DNA of 64,000 bases from an uncultured Alistipes sp. (GTDB taxonomy: Bacteria; Bacteroidota; Bacteroidia; Bacteroidales; Rikenellaceae): NCBI GenBank assembly GCA_944322005.1, contig CALUNL010000002.1, positions 124,001-188,000 on the forward strand, read 5' to 3'. Every line of letters begins with the position of its first letter. Position 1 is the first letter of the stretch. The position numbers and the translations under genes are program-made. The notes under the pieces are model-generated. The model was not told where the DNA came from and made no database searches. It saw nothing but the letters and a program-made list of their open reading frames with translations. This document shows positions 35,521-43,866 of this stretch, in pieces.

Positions 35521-37359
35521 ATGAAGACAAGCATATTGAAGAGACTCGCCATACTGGCATTCGCGGGAGCGGTCCATACCGGCTGTACGGACTTTCTCGA
35601 GACGACCGACCCGAACTCGCTCTCGGGCGGCAATTTCCCGAAGAAGCTGGAGCACATCGACCTTCTGGTGAATTCGGTATACGGCGCACAGCACCACTGG
35701 TGCTTTCTGGGCAACTACTGGGCCGGCTACCTGATGTACTGCATCGACCACACCATCGACCTCCAGTACCACGAGGACCAGTCGTGGGTCGACATCTGCG
35801 CCGGCGAGGTCAAGGCCGGCAACAGCAAGGTTTCCGACCCGTGGACGGGCTTGAGCCTTGGCGTTTACTACACCAACACGGCACTCGAGGAGATAGCCTC
35901 CTACCGTGCCACGGCTCCGGAGTCGGAGAAGGAGTCTCTCGACAACTACGAGGCGGAGTGTCTCTTCTTCCGCGCCTTCTACTGGTGGCACATGCTCTCG
36001 GCCTACGGCCAGCCGGATATGGACGGAGTGGGCATTCCGTTGCAGCGTTCGGTCCCGAAGACCATGGAGGACAACTATATCGGCCGCGAGAAGACGGGCG
36101 ACTGCTACCGGGCCATTATCGACGACCTGGTGAAGGCCGAGGAGCTTATGACGCAGACGGACCCGCACCGGGCGAATGTCTGGTCGGTGAAGGCGTTCCT
36201 TGCCAAGGCCTATTTCTTCGTGGCGCAGGAAACCGGCGACGAGGGGGACAGGGCGAATGCGAAGAAGTACCTTGAAGCGTGCATATTCGAGAGCGGCAAG
36301 AGCCTCGAGTCGTTCGAGCGCTACCGCATGATGTTCAACGGATACGACGAGTACGAGTTCAACAGCGAGTCGTTCTACGAGATGGGCAACAGGGCCGATC
36401 CGACCAGCGGCAACGCCTACGGCGCCGCAAATACCGGTTCGACGCTCTCGCTCTACTACCCTCCGTTCTGCATCGCTCCGGACAGCACCCGTACGGCGAT
36501 GTCCTACGGCAACCAGTACATGCACGACCGCAACCTTGCCCGCTTCGGCTACGACGACCCGACTCCGCTGTCGACAGGCGTTCTGCAGAAGAGTGTCGAC
36601 GCCTCCGGCAATGCCACCTACTCGCTTTCGGACGAGTACATGGCGCAGCAGCAGAAGCACCGCGACGAACTCGGCCGCGAAGAGGACGGTCCGGACCCGC
36701 GTCTGTTCGTATGCGCCCTCCAGCCGTTCGTCGACGAGGTACAGATGACCATCAACGGCGTCAACGCCTACCGCAAGGTTGCGCAGGTGGAGTTCGGAGC
36801 GTGGTACCTGATGCCGGAGACGACGGGCAACGATCCGGAAACATTCTACGGATGGCCGGTGCGCAAGTACAACTATCTCGACGGACACCTTGCCGAGGCC
36901 ACGCGCAACGTTGCAGGGTACAACATCTACTTCATACGCCTTCCGGACATCTACCTCATGTATGCCGAGCTGTTGAAGAACACCGACCCGTCGACCGCGC
37001 TGGAGTATGTGAACAAGGTTCACCGCCGCGCCTACAACTATCCGCCGGATTCGCCGTCGCCTGTCGACTACACGTCGCTTACGGACCGTACGCGCACGCT
37101 CGACCCGACCGATCCGCTGGCCAACGACCCGATCCTGTACGAGCGCTGGGCCGAGATGTTCGGCGAGATGCGCTGGTGGGAGGACGTACGACGCCTGCGC
37201 ATGGGACAGCAGGAGGCCGACTACTACAAGACGGTTTCGGGCCCTGGTGCCGCCAAGACCAAGATAATATGGAGCGACCGCAACTATGCGATGCCGATTC
37301 CGACATCGGAGTTCGAGTCCAATCCCAATCCGGACATGTGTCAGACTCCGGGATATTGA
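35521..37359 (+). CDS. SusD/RagB-type nutrient-binding lipoprotein
   Basis: A 612-residue outer-membrane lipoprotein that caps the SusC channel. The signal peptide ends in HTGCTDFLET (lipobox Cys22), and FLETTDPNSLSGGNF is the usual SusD N-terminus. The middle carries TPR-like helices (CLFFRAFYWWHMLSAYGQPD near residue 150, VKAFLAKAYFFVAQ near residue 225). The C-terminal part has RLPDIYLMYAELLKN and a final IPTSEFESNPN. It starts 16 bp after susC and ends before a terminator, giving a two-gene operon. Confidence 0.95.
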   Translation: MKTSILKRLAILAFAGAVHTGCTDFLETTDPNSLSGGNFPKKLEHIDLLVNSVYGAQHHWCFLGNYWAGYLMYCIDHTIDLQYHEDQSWVDICAGEVKAGNSKVSDPWTGLSLGVYYTNTALEEIASYRATAPESEKESLDNYEAECLFFRAFYWWHMLSAYGQPDMDGVGIPLQRSVPKTMEDNYIGREKTGDCYRAIIDDLVKAEELMTQTDPHRANVWSVKAFLAKAYFFVAQETGDEGDRANAKKYLEACIFESGKSLESFERYRMMFNGYDEYEFNSESFYEMGNRADPTSGNAYGAANTGSTLSLYYPPFCIAPDSTRTAMSYGNQYMHDRNLARFGYDDPTPLSTGVLQKSVDASGNATYSLSDEYMAQQQKHRDELGREEDGPDPRLFVCALQPFVDEVQMTINGVNAYRKVAQVEFGAWYLMPETTGNDPETFYGWPVRKYNYLDGHLAEATRNVAGYNIYFIRLPDIYLMYAELLKNTDPSTALEYVNKVHRRAYNYPPDSPSPVDYTSLTDRTRTLDPTDPLANDPILYERWAEMFGEMRWWEDVRRLRMGQQEADYYKTVSGPGAAKTKIIWSDRNYAMPIPTSEFESNPNPDMCQTPGY

Positions 37360-37664
37360 TGCAGTATTCCGGGAGTGCGGCGGGCAGCCCGCTCCCGGAC
37401 CCAAGAGGCAGTGCGCCGGCGGCCATGCGGCGACAGGTGGTTGGTCGCGGTTTCTAATCGCCGCAGCCGTTTCCGGCATCTCCGCAGCAGGGAGAGCCGG
37501 ATTCCGGCGCACGCTACGGCAGGTGCGGACGGGTTTCCGTCCGTACCTTTTTTATATATGGACGATTTCATGTATGGCCGACCGTGGAGCAATGGCTCTC
37601 TGCCCTGGCGGTTTATGCCGTCGGCCGGAGCCGCCGAGTGGACAGGATGCAGACGTGGCGCATG
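37360..37664 (+). other. Convergent intergenic region after susD
   Basis: A 305-bp stretch between the susD stop and the stop of the leftward ABC permease gene. It contains the susCD terminator and no supported gene. Confidence 0.5.
37522..37553 (+). terminator. Terminator of the susCD operon
   Basis: GGTGCGGACGG pairs with CCGTCCGTACC (one G-T pair) around GTTT, followed by six T residues. Confidence 0.85.
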
Positions 37665-38765
37665 TCACGCCTGTTTCTTGTAGGCGACCACCGCAAGCGT
37701 GTCGAAAAGCAGGGCGAATCCGCCGAGGGCGAGATATTCGCGCCACAGTTCGGCGACGGTGGTGCCCTTGAGGTAGACGGCACGCATTATGTCGACGAAG
37801 TACCGCGGCGGCAGCAGGCGTGTTATCCACTGCGCCCATTCCGGCATCGACTCCACGGGTGTTATGAGACCGCTCATGAGCACGAATATCACCACGAAGA
37901 AGAACATCTCGAACATCGTCTGCTGCATTGTCGAGGAGTGGTTGGCGACGGTCACGCCGAGACCCGACATCGCCAGCACGAAGAGCACCGAGGCGGAGTA
38001 TATCGCTCCGGCCGAGCCGGCTATCGTCAGCCCGTAGACGAACCGTGCTATGAGCATCGCCACCGAGAGTACGGCCAGCACTATTATCCAGAACGGGATG
38101 AGCTTTGCGAGGGTGAACGGCAGCCTTCCCACGGGCGAGACGTTTATCTGCTCGATGGTCCCCTTCTCCTTCTCTATCACGAGGTTGAGTGCGGGCAGGA
38201 AGCCGCCGAGCATGATCATCAGTATTATCATCAGTGCCGGAATCATGTAGAACCGGTATTCGAGCGTCGGGTTGTAGAGATTCAGCACGGCGATGTCGTC
38301 GGCCGGAGAGAAAGGCATCTTTTCGCCGAGCAGTTCGGCCTGCGTGCGCATGACGGTCTGGAGCATGTACTGTGTGCCGAGGGCGCCTTTCACGGCATTG
38401 ACGCCGTTTGCCGATATGCTGACGTTCCGGTGCTCTTCGGCCCGTATCTCCCCGAACCCGTCGGGTATCTCCACTATTATGTCAGCCTCTCCCGCCTCGA
38501 GAGCGGCGAGTGCCGAATTGAAATCGGGTGCCGTCCCGAGCAGCGAGAAGTTGTCCGATGCCCCTATCTTCGACACCAGACGCCGCGAGGCCGACGAGCG
38601 GTCGCCGTCCACGACGACCACACCGACATTTCTCACCTCCATGGTCGTAATCCACGGGAAAATGAGCATGACCAGAATCGGGAAGACTATGGTCATCACG
38701 GGCAGGAAGCGGTTGCGCCAGAACTGGCGTATCTCCTTGTCGAGCAGTACGAGCAGAATCTTCAT
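37665..38765 (-). CDS. ABC-2 type efflux permease (YbhR-like)
   Basis: A 366-residue inner-membrane permease with one N-terminal helix (MTIVFPILVMLIFPW), a periplasmic domain of about 150 residues, and five or six C-terminal helices including EKEKGTIEQINVSPV near residue 215, the conserved cytoplasmic segment of this family. The start at 38765 gives MKILLVLLDKEIRQFWRNR; the longer upstream frame overlaps the partner permease. It is the last gene of the operon, two bases after its paralogue. The two permeases together form the channel of a probable drug or toxin exporter. Confidence 0.93.
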   Translation of the reverse strand: MKILLVLLDKEIRQFWRNRFLPVMTIVFPILVMLIFPWITTMEVRNVGVVVVDGDRSSASRRLVSKIGASDNFSLLGTAPDFNSALAALEAGEADIIVEIPDGFGEIRAEEHRNVSISANGVNAVKGALGTQYMLQTVMRTQAELLGEKMPFSPADDIAVLNLYNPTLEYRFYMIPALMIILMIMLGGFLPALNLVIEKEKGTIEQINVSPVGRLPFTLAKLIPFWIIVLAVLSVAMLIARFVYGLTIAGSAGAIYSASVLFVLAMSGLGVTVANHSSTMQQTMFEMFFFVVIFVLMSGLITPVESMPEWAQWITRLLPPRYFVDIMRAVYLKGTTVAELWREYLALGGFALLFDTLAVVAYKKQA

Positions 38766-38767
38766 CC

Positions 38768-39850
38768 CTATTCGAGTTTGTCGTTGAACTTCTTGAGCGA
38801 CATCGCCATGATGGCGGCCGTCATTGCCAGCAGTATCAGGAACTCCTTCATCACCTCCGCAAACGGGAGCCCCTCGATCATGAGTTTGCGCAGTCCGTCG
38901 ATATACCACCGGGCCGGAATGAAACACGACACGAACTGCAGTATCTCCGGCATGTTCTCTATGGGGAATATCATTCCCGAGAGCATTATCACCGGCAGCA
39001 GCATCAGCATGGCCGATATAATGAGCGCCGTGGCCTGTTTGTCGGCTATCGTGGAGATGAAGAGGCCGAGAGCCAGTGCCAGCACCACGTAGAGCATCGA
39101 CAGTCCGACAGTGCCTGCGGCCGAACCTGCCATAGGCATCCCGAGTGCGAACCGTGCCAGCAGCATTATCGTCGCAAGGTTGATGCACGAGAGCAGGAAG
39201 TAGGGAATCATCTTTGCGAGGATTATCCGCAGCGGCCTTACCGGCGAGACGAGCAGCACCTCCATCGTGCCGTTTTCCTTTTCACGGACAATCGACACGG
39301 ATGTCATTATGGCGCATATGAGGATGAATATCAGTCCCATTATCCCCGGGACGAAGTTGTATGCGCTCTTCATCTGCGGATTGTAGAGCATGCGCGTCTC
39401 CGGCATGGCGGCCGCAAGGCTCTCTCCGGCAAGCACGCCCCGAAGGTACCACTCCCCGGTCTGGGCGTCGTTGCTGTTGGAGGCGTCGAACATTATCTGC
39501 ACCTTCGGGCGGCGGTCCGTTCGGGCTTCGGCCGGCACTCCGAAATCCGGTGCGAAGACGACCACCGCATCGGCGAAGCCGCTGCGCAGGCAGCTCTCCG
39601 CATCCATCTGCGATACCGTTCCCTTGTATGTGAAGTATGGGTTGTTCGATATCCGTTCCAGAGCCTTGCGCACCTCTTCGGAGCGTTTCGGCACGACGGC
39701 GGCCACGTCGATGTTGTTCACCTCGGTCGATATGGCGAATCCGAACAGAAGCATCAGCACGGCCGGCATGAGCAGGACGATGAGCATCGTCCGACGGTCG
39801 CGGAGGATGTGCAGGATCTCCTTTTTTACGAATGATGCGAAACCTTTCAT
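38768..39850 (-). CDS. ABC-2 type efflux permease (YbhS-like)
   Basis: A 360-residue permease similar in layout to its downstream partner: KEILHILRDRRTMLIVLLMP at the N-terminus, a large periplasmic domain (NNPYFTYKGTVSQMDAE near residue 70, and a GVPAEARTD segment), then VREKENGTMEVLLVSPVRP near residue 195 and five helices. It lies 19 bp after its ATPase gene and two bases before the second permease, consistent with heterodimer formation. Confidence 0.93.
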   Translation of the reverse strand: MKGFASFVKKEILHILRDRRTMLIVLLMPAVLMLLFGFAISTEVNNIDVAAVVPKRSEEVRKALERISNNPYFTYKGTVSQMDAESCLRSGFADAVVVFAPDFGVPAEARTDRRPKVQIMFDASNSNDAQTGEWYLRGVLAGESLAAAMPETRMLYNPQMKSAYNFVPGIMGLIFILICAIMTSVSIVREKENGTMEVLLVSPVRPLRIILAKMIPYFLLSCINLATIMLLARFALGMPMAGSAAGTVGLSMLYVVLALALGLFISTIADKQATALIISAMLMLLPVIMLSGMIFPIENMPEILQFVSCFIPARWYIDGLRKLMIEGLPFAEVMKEFLILLAMTAAIMAMSLKKFNDKLE

Positions 39851-39869
39851 TCTTCCCTTACTTTCGGTG

Positions 39870-40607
39870 TCAAATGCGTTTTGCCTCCCTTGCTATCTTC
39901 CGGAACACATCGTCCATGGTCGCGGCGCCGAACTCCCGTTTGAGTGCGGCCGGCGTGTCGAGGGCCCGGATCCGGCCGTCGGCCATTATCGAGACGCGCG
40001 AGCAGTACTCGGCCTCGTCCATGTAGTGGGTGGTGACGAATACGGTCGTCCCTCCGGCGGCCGCCTCGTATATCATCTCCCAGAACTGCCGCCGCGTGAG
40101 CGGGTCGACGCCTCCCGTCGGCTCGTCGAGGAAGACCACTCCCGGGCGGTGCAGTGTCGCAACCGAGAAGGCGAGCTTCTGTTTCCACCCCAGAGGCAGC
40201 GACCCCACCAGCGTGTCCCTCTCCGACATGAAGTCGAGGCGCCGGAGCAGCTCCTCCATCCGCTCCTGCGTCTGGCGTCGCCCGAGTCCGTATATTCCGC
40301 CGTAGAGGCGTATGTTCTCACGGACGGTGAGGTCGTCGTATAGCGAGAAGCGCTGGCTCATGTAGCCTATGCGCCGCTTTATCTTCTCGCCGTCGCGCAT
40401 GATGTCGAACCCGTCGACGGTGCCGCTGCCGGAGGTGGGGTAGCTCAACCCGCACAGCATCCTCATGGCGGTGGTCTTGCCGGCCCCGTTGGCGCCGAGG
40501 AATCCGAAAATCTCCCCCTCGCGGACGTCGAACGAGATGCGGTCCACGGCCGTGAAATCGCCGAATCTCTTGGTCAGTTCCCTGACCGAAATCACCGTGC
40601 GCGTCAT
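39870..40607 (-). CDS. ABC transporter ATPase with a non-standard signature motif
   Basis: A 245-residue nucleotide-binding subunit. Walker A is GANGAGKTT (about residue 40), the Q-loop follows in YMSQRFSLYDDL, Walker B is VVFLDEPTGGVDP (about residue 160), and the H-loop is VTTHYMDEAEYC. The signature region reads SLPLGWKQKLA instead of the usual LSGGQ, a departure seen in one half of YbhF/RbbA-like twin ATPases. The start overlaps the stop of the other ATPase gene (ATGA). The two separate ATPases correspond to the fused halves of E. coli YbhF. Confidence 0.93.
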   Translation of the reverse strand: MTRTVISVRELTKRFGDFTAVDRISFDVREGEIFGFLGANGAGKTTAMRMLCGLSYPTSGSGTVDGFDIMRDGEKIKRRIGYMSQRFSLYDDLTVRENIRLYGGIYGLGRRQTQERMEELLRRLDFMSERDTLVGSLPLGWKQKLAFSVATLHRPGVVFLDEPTGGVDPLTRRQFWEMIYEAAAGGTTVFVTTHYMDEAEYCSRVSIMADGRIRALDTPAALKREFGAATMDDVFRKIAREAKRI

Positions 40608-41518
40608 CTTCCCATCTTCTTTATGAATACATCCTCTATTCCTGCCCCTATGCACTGCATCGAGACGCCTGAAAATCCCTCCGCGGCAATCCTTGCGACG
40701 AACGCCACGGCGTCGAACCCCTCCGCGGCCACCACATGGTGCACCGCGCCGAACGGATAGCAGCCGCTTATGCCCCTTTCGGCCCGCACCCTTGCCAGCA
40801 GCCCCGACATGTCGTCGCCGGAGAGTTCGTATACCCCTTCGTCGAATCCGTCGACGAGCCCCTGCGGGGTGTCGATTCCGAGTATCCGGCCCTCGTTTAT
40901 GAGCGCTATGCGGTCGCACCGCCCGGCCTCATCCATGTACGGAGTCGAGACAAGAATCGATATGCCGCACCGCCGGAGGCCGTCGAGCATATCCCAGAAC
41001 TCGCCGCGCGAGAGTGCGTCCACGCCCGTTGTCGGCTCGTCCAGGAAGAGTACCGACGGACGGTGTATCAGTGCGCAGCATAGTGCGAGCTTCTGCTTCA
41101 TTCCGCCCGAGAGTTTTCCTGCCCTGCGCTTGCGGAACGGCTCTATCTGGCTGTATATGGGTGCCACGAGGTCGTAGTTCTCCCGGATGCCGGTGCCGAA
41201 GAGCGCCGCGAAGAACGAGAGGTTCTCCTCGACCGATAGGTCGGCGTAGAGCGAGAACCTGCCGGGCATGTATCCCACCTGGCGCCGTATCTGCCGGTAG
41301 TCGGCGACGGAGTCGAGACCGTTCACCGACGCCGAGCCGCCGTCGGGTGCGAGCAGCGTCGTCAGAATCCTGAACAGGGAGGTCTTGCCGGCGCCGTCGG
41401 GCCCGATAAGACCGAAAATCTCGCCGCACCCGACCTCGAACGACACCCTGTCGAGTGCCGTCACGCCGCCGTAGCGCTTCGTGAGCTCCCTGACCTCTAT
41501 GGCATTCCTCTCCTCCAT
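40604..41518 (-). CDS. ABC transporter ATPase
   Basis: A 304-residue nucleotide-binding subunit with Walker A GPDGAGKTS (about residue 40), Q-loop YMPGRFSLYADL, canonical-like signature KLSGGMKQKLA (about residue 138), Walker B VLFLDEPTTGVDA, and H-loop variant VSTPYMDEAGRC, where the usual His is replaced by Pro. Between them the two ATPases therefore appear asymmetric: this one keeps the signature but lacks the H-loop His, and the other keeps His but has a changed signature. A C-terminal extension of about 75 residues follows the ATPase core. It starts four bases after the fusion-protein stop. Confidence 0.92.
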   Translation of the reverse strand: MEERNAIEVRELTKRYGGVTALDRVSFEVGCGEIFGLIGPDGAGKTSLFRILTTLLAPDGGSASVNGLDSVADYRQIRRQVGYMPGRFSLYADLSVEENLSFFAALFGTGIRENYDLVAPIYSQIEPFRKRRAGKLSGGMKQKLALCCALIHRPSVLFLDEPTTGVDALSRGEFWDMLDGLRRCGISILVSTPYMDEAGRCDRIALINEGRILGIDTPQGLVDGFDEGVYELSGDDMSGLLARVRAERGISGCYPFGAVHHVVAAEGFDAVAFVARIAAEGFSGVSMQCIGAGIEDVFIKKMGR

Positions 41519-41522
41519 CGCC

Positions 41523-42410
41523 TTATCGGAGTTTTACCTCGCCGTACAGCCCTATCTTCAGCCGGCCGTCGTTCTCGACCGCAATCTTGACCGCATATGC
41601 CAGATTTGCCCGCGAGTCGCGTGTCTGTATGCTCTTCGGGGTGAATTCGCTCTCCGGCGATATCCACACTATGCGTCCCGGGTACTCTATTTGGCTCTCC
41701 CCGCCGAAGTCGGCCGTAACGGTCACCGTGTCGCCGATCTTCATCCCGGCCAGCTGTTCGGAGGTGAAGTATGCGCGCAGGTACATCCTGCCGAGGTCGG
41801 CAACCTTCATCAGCGGCCGCCCGACTGTGGTGAGCTCTCCCGCCTCGGCATACTTTGCGAGAACGGTCCCGGTTACGGGCGATACGATACGGCACTTCGC
41901 CAGCATGTCGTCCACCTGCGCTATCTGCAGATCCACGGCCGAGGAGTTCTCGTCGATTGCGGCGGTGCTGTTGCCCAGCGACGAGAGGAGCGCCTCCAGC
42001 TGGCTCTCGAGCATCCGCAGCATGGCATCGGCATCGTCCTTCTGTTTCGGTGTCGCAACGCCGTCGCGCAGCAGGTTGTCCACCCTGCGGCATTCGGTGC
42101 GCTGTTTGGCTATCTGTTCGCGCAGGGTTGCCGCCTGCTTGTCGATGTCCGGCCGCGTGCTCCGGAGCGAAGCCGCCTGCCTCTCGAGCTGGAGCCTGCG
42201 CAGGTGGAGCTGCAGGGAGTCTATGGCCCCGACCGCCTCTCCGCCCGTGACCGCGTCACCCTCTCCGACGTCGAACGAGAGTATGCGGCCCGAGGCCTCG
42301 GCCGAGACGGTTATCTCCGTCGCCTCGAATGTCCCGGCGGCATCGAAGGCGGCCGGAGTGGAGCACGATACGGCCATTGCCGCCAGCATGCAAACTGTGA
42401 GTCTTTTCAT
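41523..42410 (-). CDS. HlyD-type membrane-fusion lipoprotein (YbhG-like)
   Basis: A 295-residue periplasmic adaptor connecting the ABC exporter with the outer membrane. The signal peptide ends in MAVSCSTPAA (lipobox Cys16). A biotinyl-lipoyl half-motif (SGRILSFDVGEGDAVTGG near residue 42) is followed by a helical hairpin rich in Leu, Arg and Gln (residues 65-170), the second half-motif (SPVTGTVLAKYAEAGELT) and a beta-barrel domain (AGMKIGDTVTVTADF). It lies between the regulator gene (11 bp) and the ATPase gene (4 bp). Confidence 0.92.
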   Translation of the reverse strand: MKRLTVCMLAAMAVSCSTPAAFDAAGTFEATEITVSAEASGRILSFDVGEGDAVTGGEAVGAIDSLQLHLRRLQLERQAASLRSTRPDIDKQAATLREQIAKQRTECRRVDNLLRDGVATPKQKDDADAMLRMLESQLEALLSSLGNSTAAIDENSSAVDLQIAQVDDMLAKCRIVSPVTGTVLAKYAEAGELTTVGRPLMKVADLGRMYLRAYFTSEQLAGMKIGDTVTVTADFGGESQIEYPGRIVWISPESEFTPKSIQTRDSRANLAYAVKIAVENDGRLKIGLYGEVKLR

Positions 42411-42421
42411 TTCGGTTTGTG

Positions 42422-43180
42422 TTAGGTTGTTTGCGCCCTTCTGAGGCGTCGCATTATTGTCTCTATGTTTTCGGCCCGTTTCATCTTCAGGAACCTCTCC
42501 CGTTCTCCCGTCAGGTCCCCGAATATGGGCTCTATTATCGGATACGATATGAATGTGAAGGCGTTGAGCGATATTATGTCCAGCATCAGCATGCGGATGT
42601 CCATGCGCTCCGTCTCGCCTCGCTCGGCAGCCGCATCGAGCTCACGCTGCAGGGTCTGCGTAAGGGCGGAGACGATCCGCCTGACACTCTCCTGCATCAC
42701 CGTGTATCGCTCCGGATGCGACAGTATCTCGTTTATGACAAACCTCGGCAGGTCGGGATTTTCGGCCATGAAGTCGAAATGCCTCCCTATGCCCGTCTCG
42801 ATCCTGTGCAGAAACGGCTGTTGCGGGTTCCCTTCTACGGCCATCAGAAACGACTCTCCCATGAGGCGGAGCTTGCGGTCGATTATCCTGTAAAAGAGCT
42901 GCTCTTTCGTACGGAAGTAGTAGTGCAGCATGGCGTGCGTCACTCCAGCCGCCTCGGCAATGGAGGTGGTGCGTGCCCCGTCAAACCCCTTCGACATGAA
43001 TTCCCGTTCGGCCGCCGCAAGAATCTCCGGTTCCTTGTTGCCCGTAACCCTGCGCACGGAGGGGCGCTCCCCGGTGTCCGACGGCATACCGTGCGTTTCC
43101 CCGTTTTGCGGTTGTCCCGCCCATGCAGGCCGCTCCGGGGTCTCTGTCCCATTGGGGACTGCTGCTCCGTATCTGTTCAT
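42422..43180 (-). CDS. TetR-family regulator of the adjacent ABC efflux operon (CecR-like)
   Basis: A 252-residue repressor. About 50 N-terminal residues are low-complexity, then the TetR helix-turn-helix follows: EPEILAAAEREFMSKGFDG and TTSIAEAAGVTHAMLHYYF (recognition YYFRTKEQLF, near residue 90). The C-terminal ligand domain is helical, with EILSHPERYTV near residue 150. It is the first gene of a six-gene operon in the same order as the E. coli ybiH(cecR)-ybhG-ybhF-ybhS-ybhR operon. A perfect 18-bp palindrome covers the predicted transcription start 10 bp before this ATG, so autorepression is expected. A shorter start at about residue 32 is possible, but the promoter position supports the long one. 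Confidence 0.93.
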   Translation of the reverse strand: MNRYGAAVPNGTETPERPAWAGQPQNGETHGMPSDTGERPSVRRVTGNKEPEILAAAEREFMSKGFDGARTTSIAEAAGVTHAMLHYYFRTKEQLFYRIIDRKLRLMGESFLMAVEGNPQQPFLHRIETGIGRHFDFMAENPDLPRFVINEILSHPERYTVMQESVRRIVSALTQTLQRELDAAAERGETERMDIRMLMLDIISLNAFTFISYPIIEPIFGDLTGERERFLKMKRAENIETIMRRLRRAQTT

Positions 43181-43189
43181 CTGCGCTCT

Positions 43190-43207
43190 ATTAACAATTT
43201 TGTTAAT
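43190..43207. promoter_or_regulatory. Perfect 18-bp palindrome, probable TetR operator
   Basis: ATTAACAATTTTGTTAAT is fully self-complementary and covers the predicted transcription start of the TetR-led operon, between the -7 box and the ATG. Confidence 0.75.
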
Positions 43208-43208
43208 T

Positions 43209-43239
43209 CAAAGATATGACAAAATCCCGATAAAACAAT
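43209..43239 (-). promoter_or_regulatory. Promoter of the TetR/ABC efflux operon
   Basis: On the minus strand ATTG (43236-43239), a 19-bp spacer and TATCTTTG (43209-43216). The -7 box is one base from the palindrome. Confidence 0.7.
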
Positions 43240-43726
43240 GACGCCGATGAAAAAATCGGGATGCGGCCGTATTCCGGCTGCAGGCGGAATACGTATCAAG
43301 CGGCTGTTATGCTGCGGCTGCAGCATGCACCTCATGCTTTGTCGCGGATGGATACATCGCGTTGTGACGCGATTGCCTGTCGGTTGAGGAGGTTTCGTCC
43401 AAACCCGCCGGCTTATCGGTTGAAATTTTGTGCCGGTGCATCGTATTTCGATAATAAATGCCGCTGTATGGGCATGCTATGTAACATATTCAAACTGTAT
43501 TGCCGATATTTTGGTTATGAAATGTAATAAAAATATGCATAATTGTTATTATTTATAATTATACGGGTCGTGAATATTTTTACAGTGCGTATTTATGTCA
43601 ACGTTAAATGCTGATAATATGTGTGTTATGTGAGTGGGGAATGTGTGCCCCGAATATATGTTTTGCATGACGTTTTGAAACATTGCAGGAAAAAATTTGC
43701 AAAAATTTTAAAAATATACAGATAAA

Positions 43727-43759
43727 TTTGACTTAATACAATAATTGTTCATATATTTG
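43727..43759 (+). promoter_or_regulatory. Strong promoter of the 43.9-kb lipoprotein gene
   Basis: TTTG (43727-43730), a 21-bp spacer and TATATTTG (43752-43759) match the full Bacteroidetes consensus. The palindrome ACAATAATTGT lies in the spacer. The predicted leader is about 100 nt. Confidence 0.8.
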
Positions 43760-43866
43760 CAAGTGGTTAGTGGGCGGTAACTGGCATTTCGTAACTTGAA
43801 AAACCGGTTTTGCCAATCATCGTAACTTGGTAAAATAAACAGTGTTTAACCCTTAATTTTTCGTCT

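Larger units (their letters stand above)
43181..43866 (+). other. Long AT-rich divergent intergenic region
   Basis: This 686-bp stretch holds the TetR promoter and palindrome at its left end and the strong lipoprotein promoter at 43727-43759. An inverted repeat CGTATTCCG / CGGAATACG lies at 43268-43293. CGTAACTTG occurs twice in the lipoprotein leader (near 43790 and 43821). A short open frame at 43261-43527 has no recognisable features and is not called. Confidence 0.5.

Noticed and set aside
43261-43527. Small open frame of 88 codons in the 686-bp intergenic region
   Set aside because: No ribosome-binding signal, no recognisable sequence features, and out of place relative to the promoters on either side.
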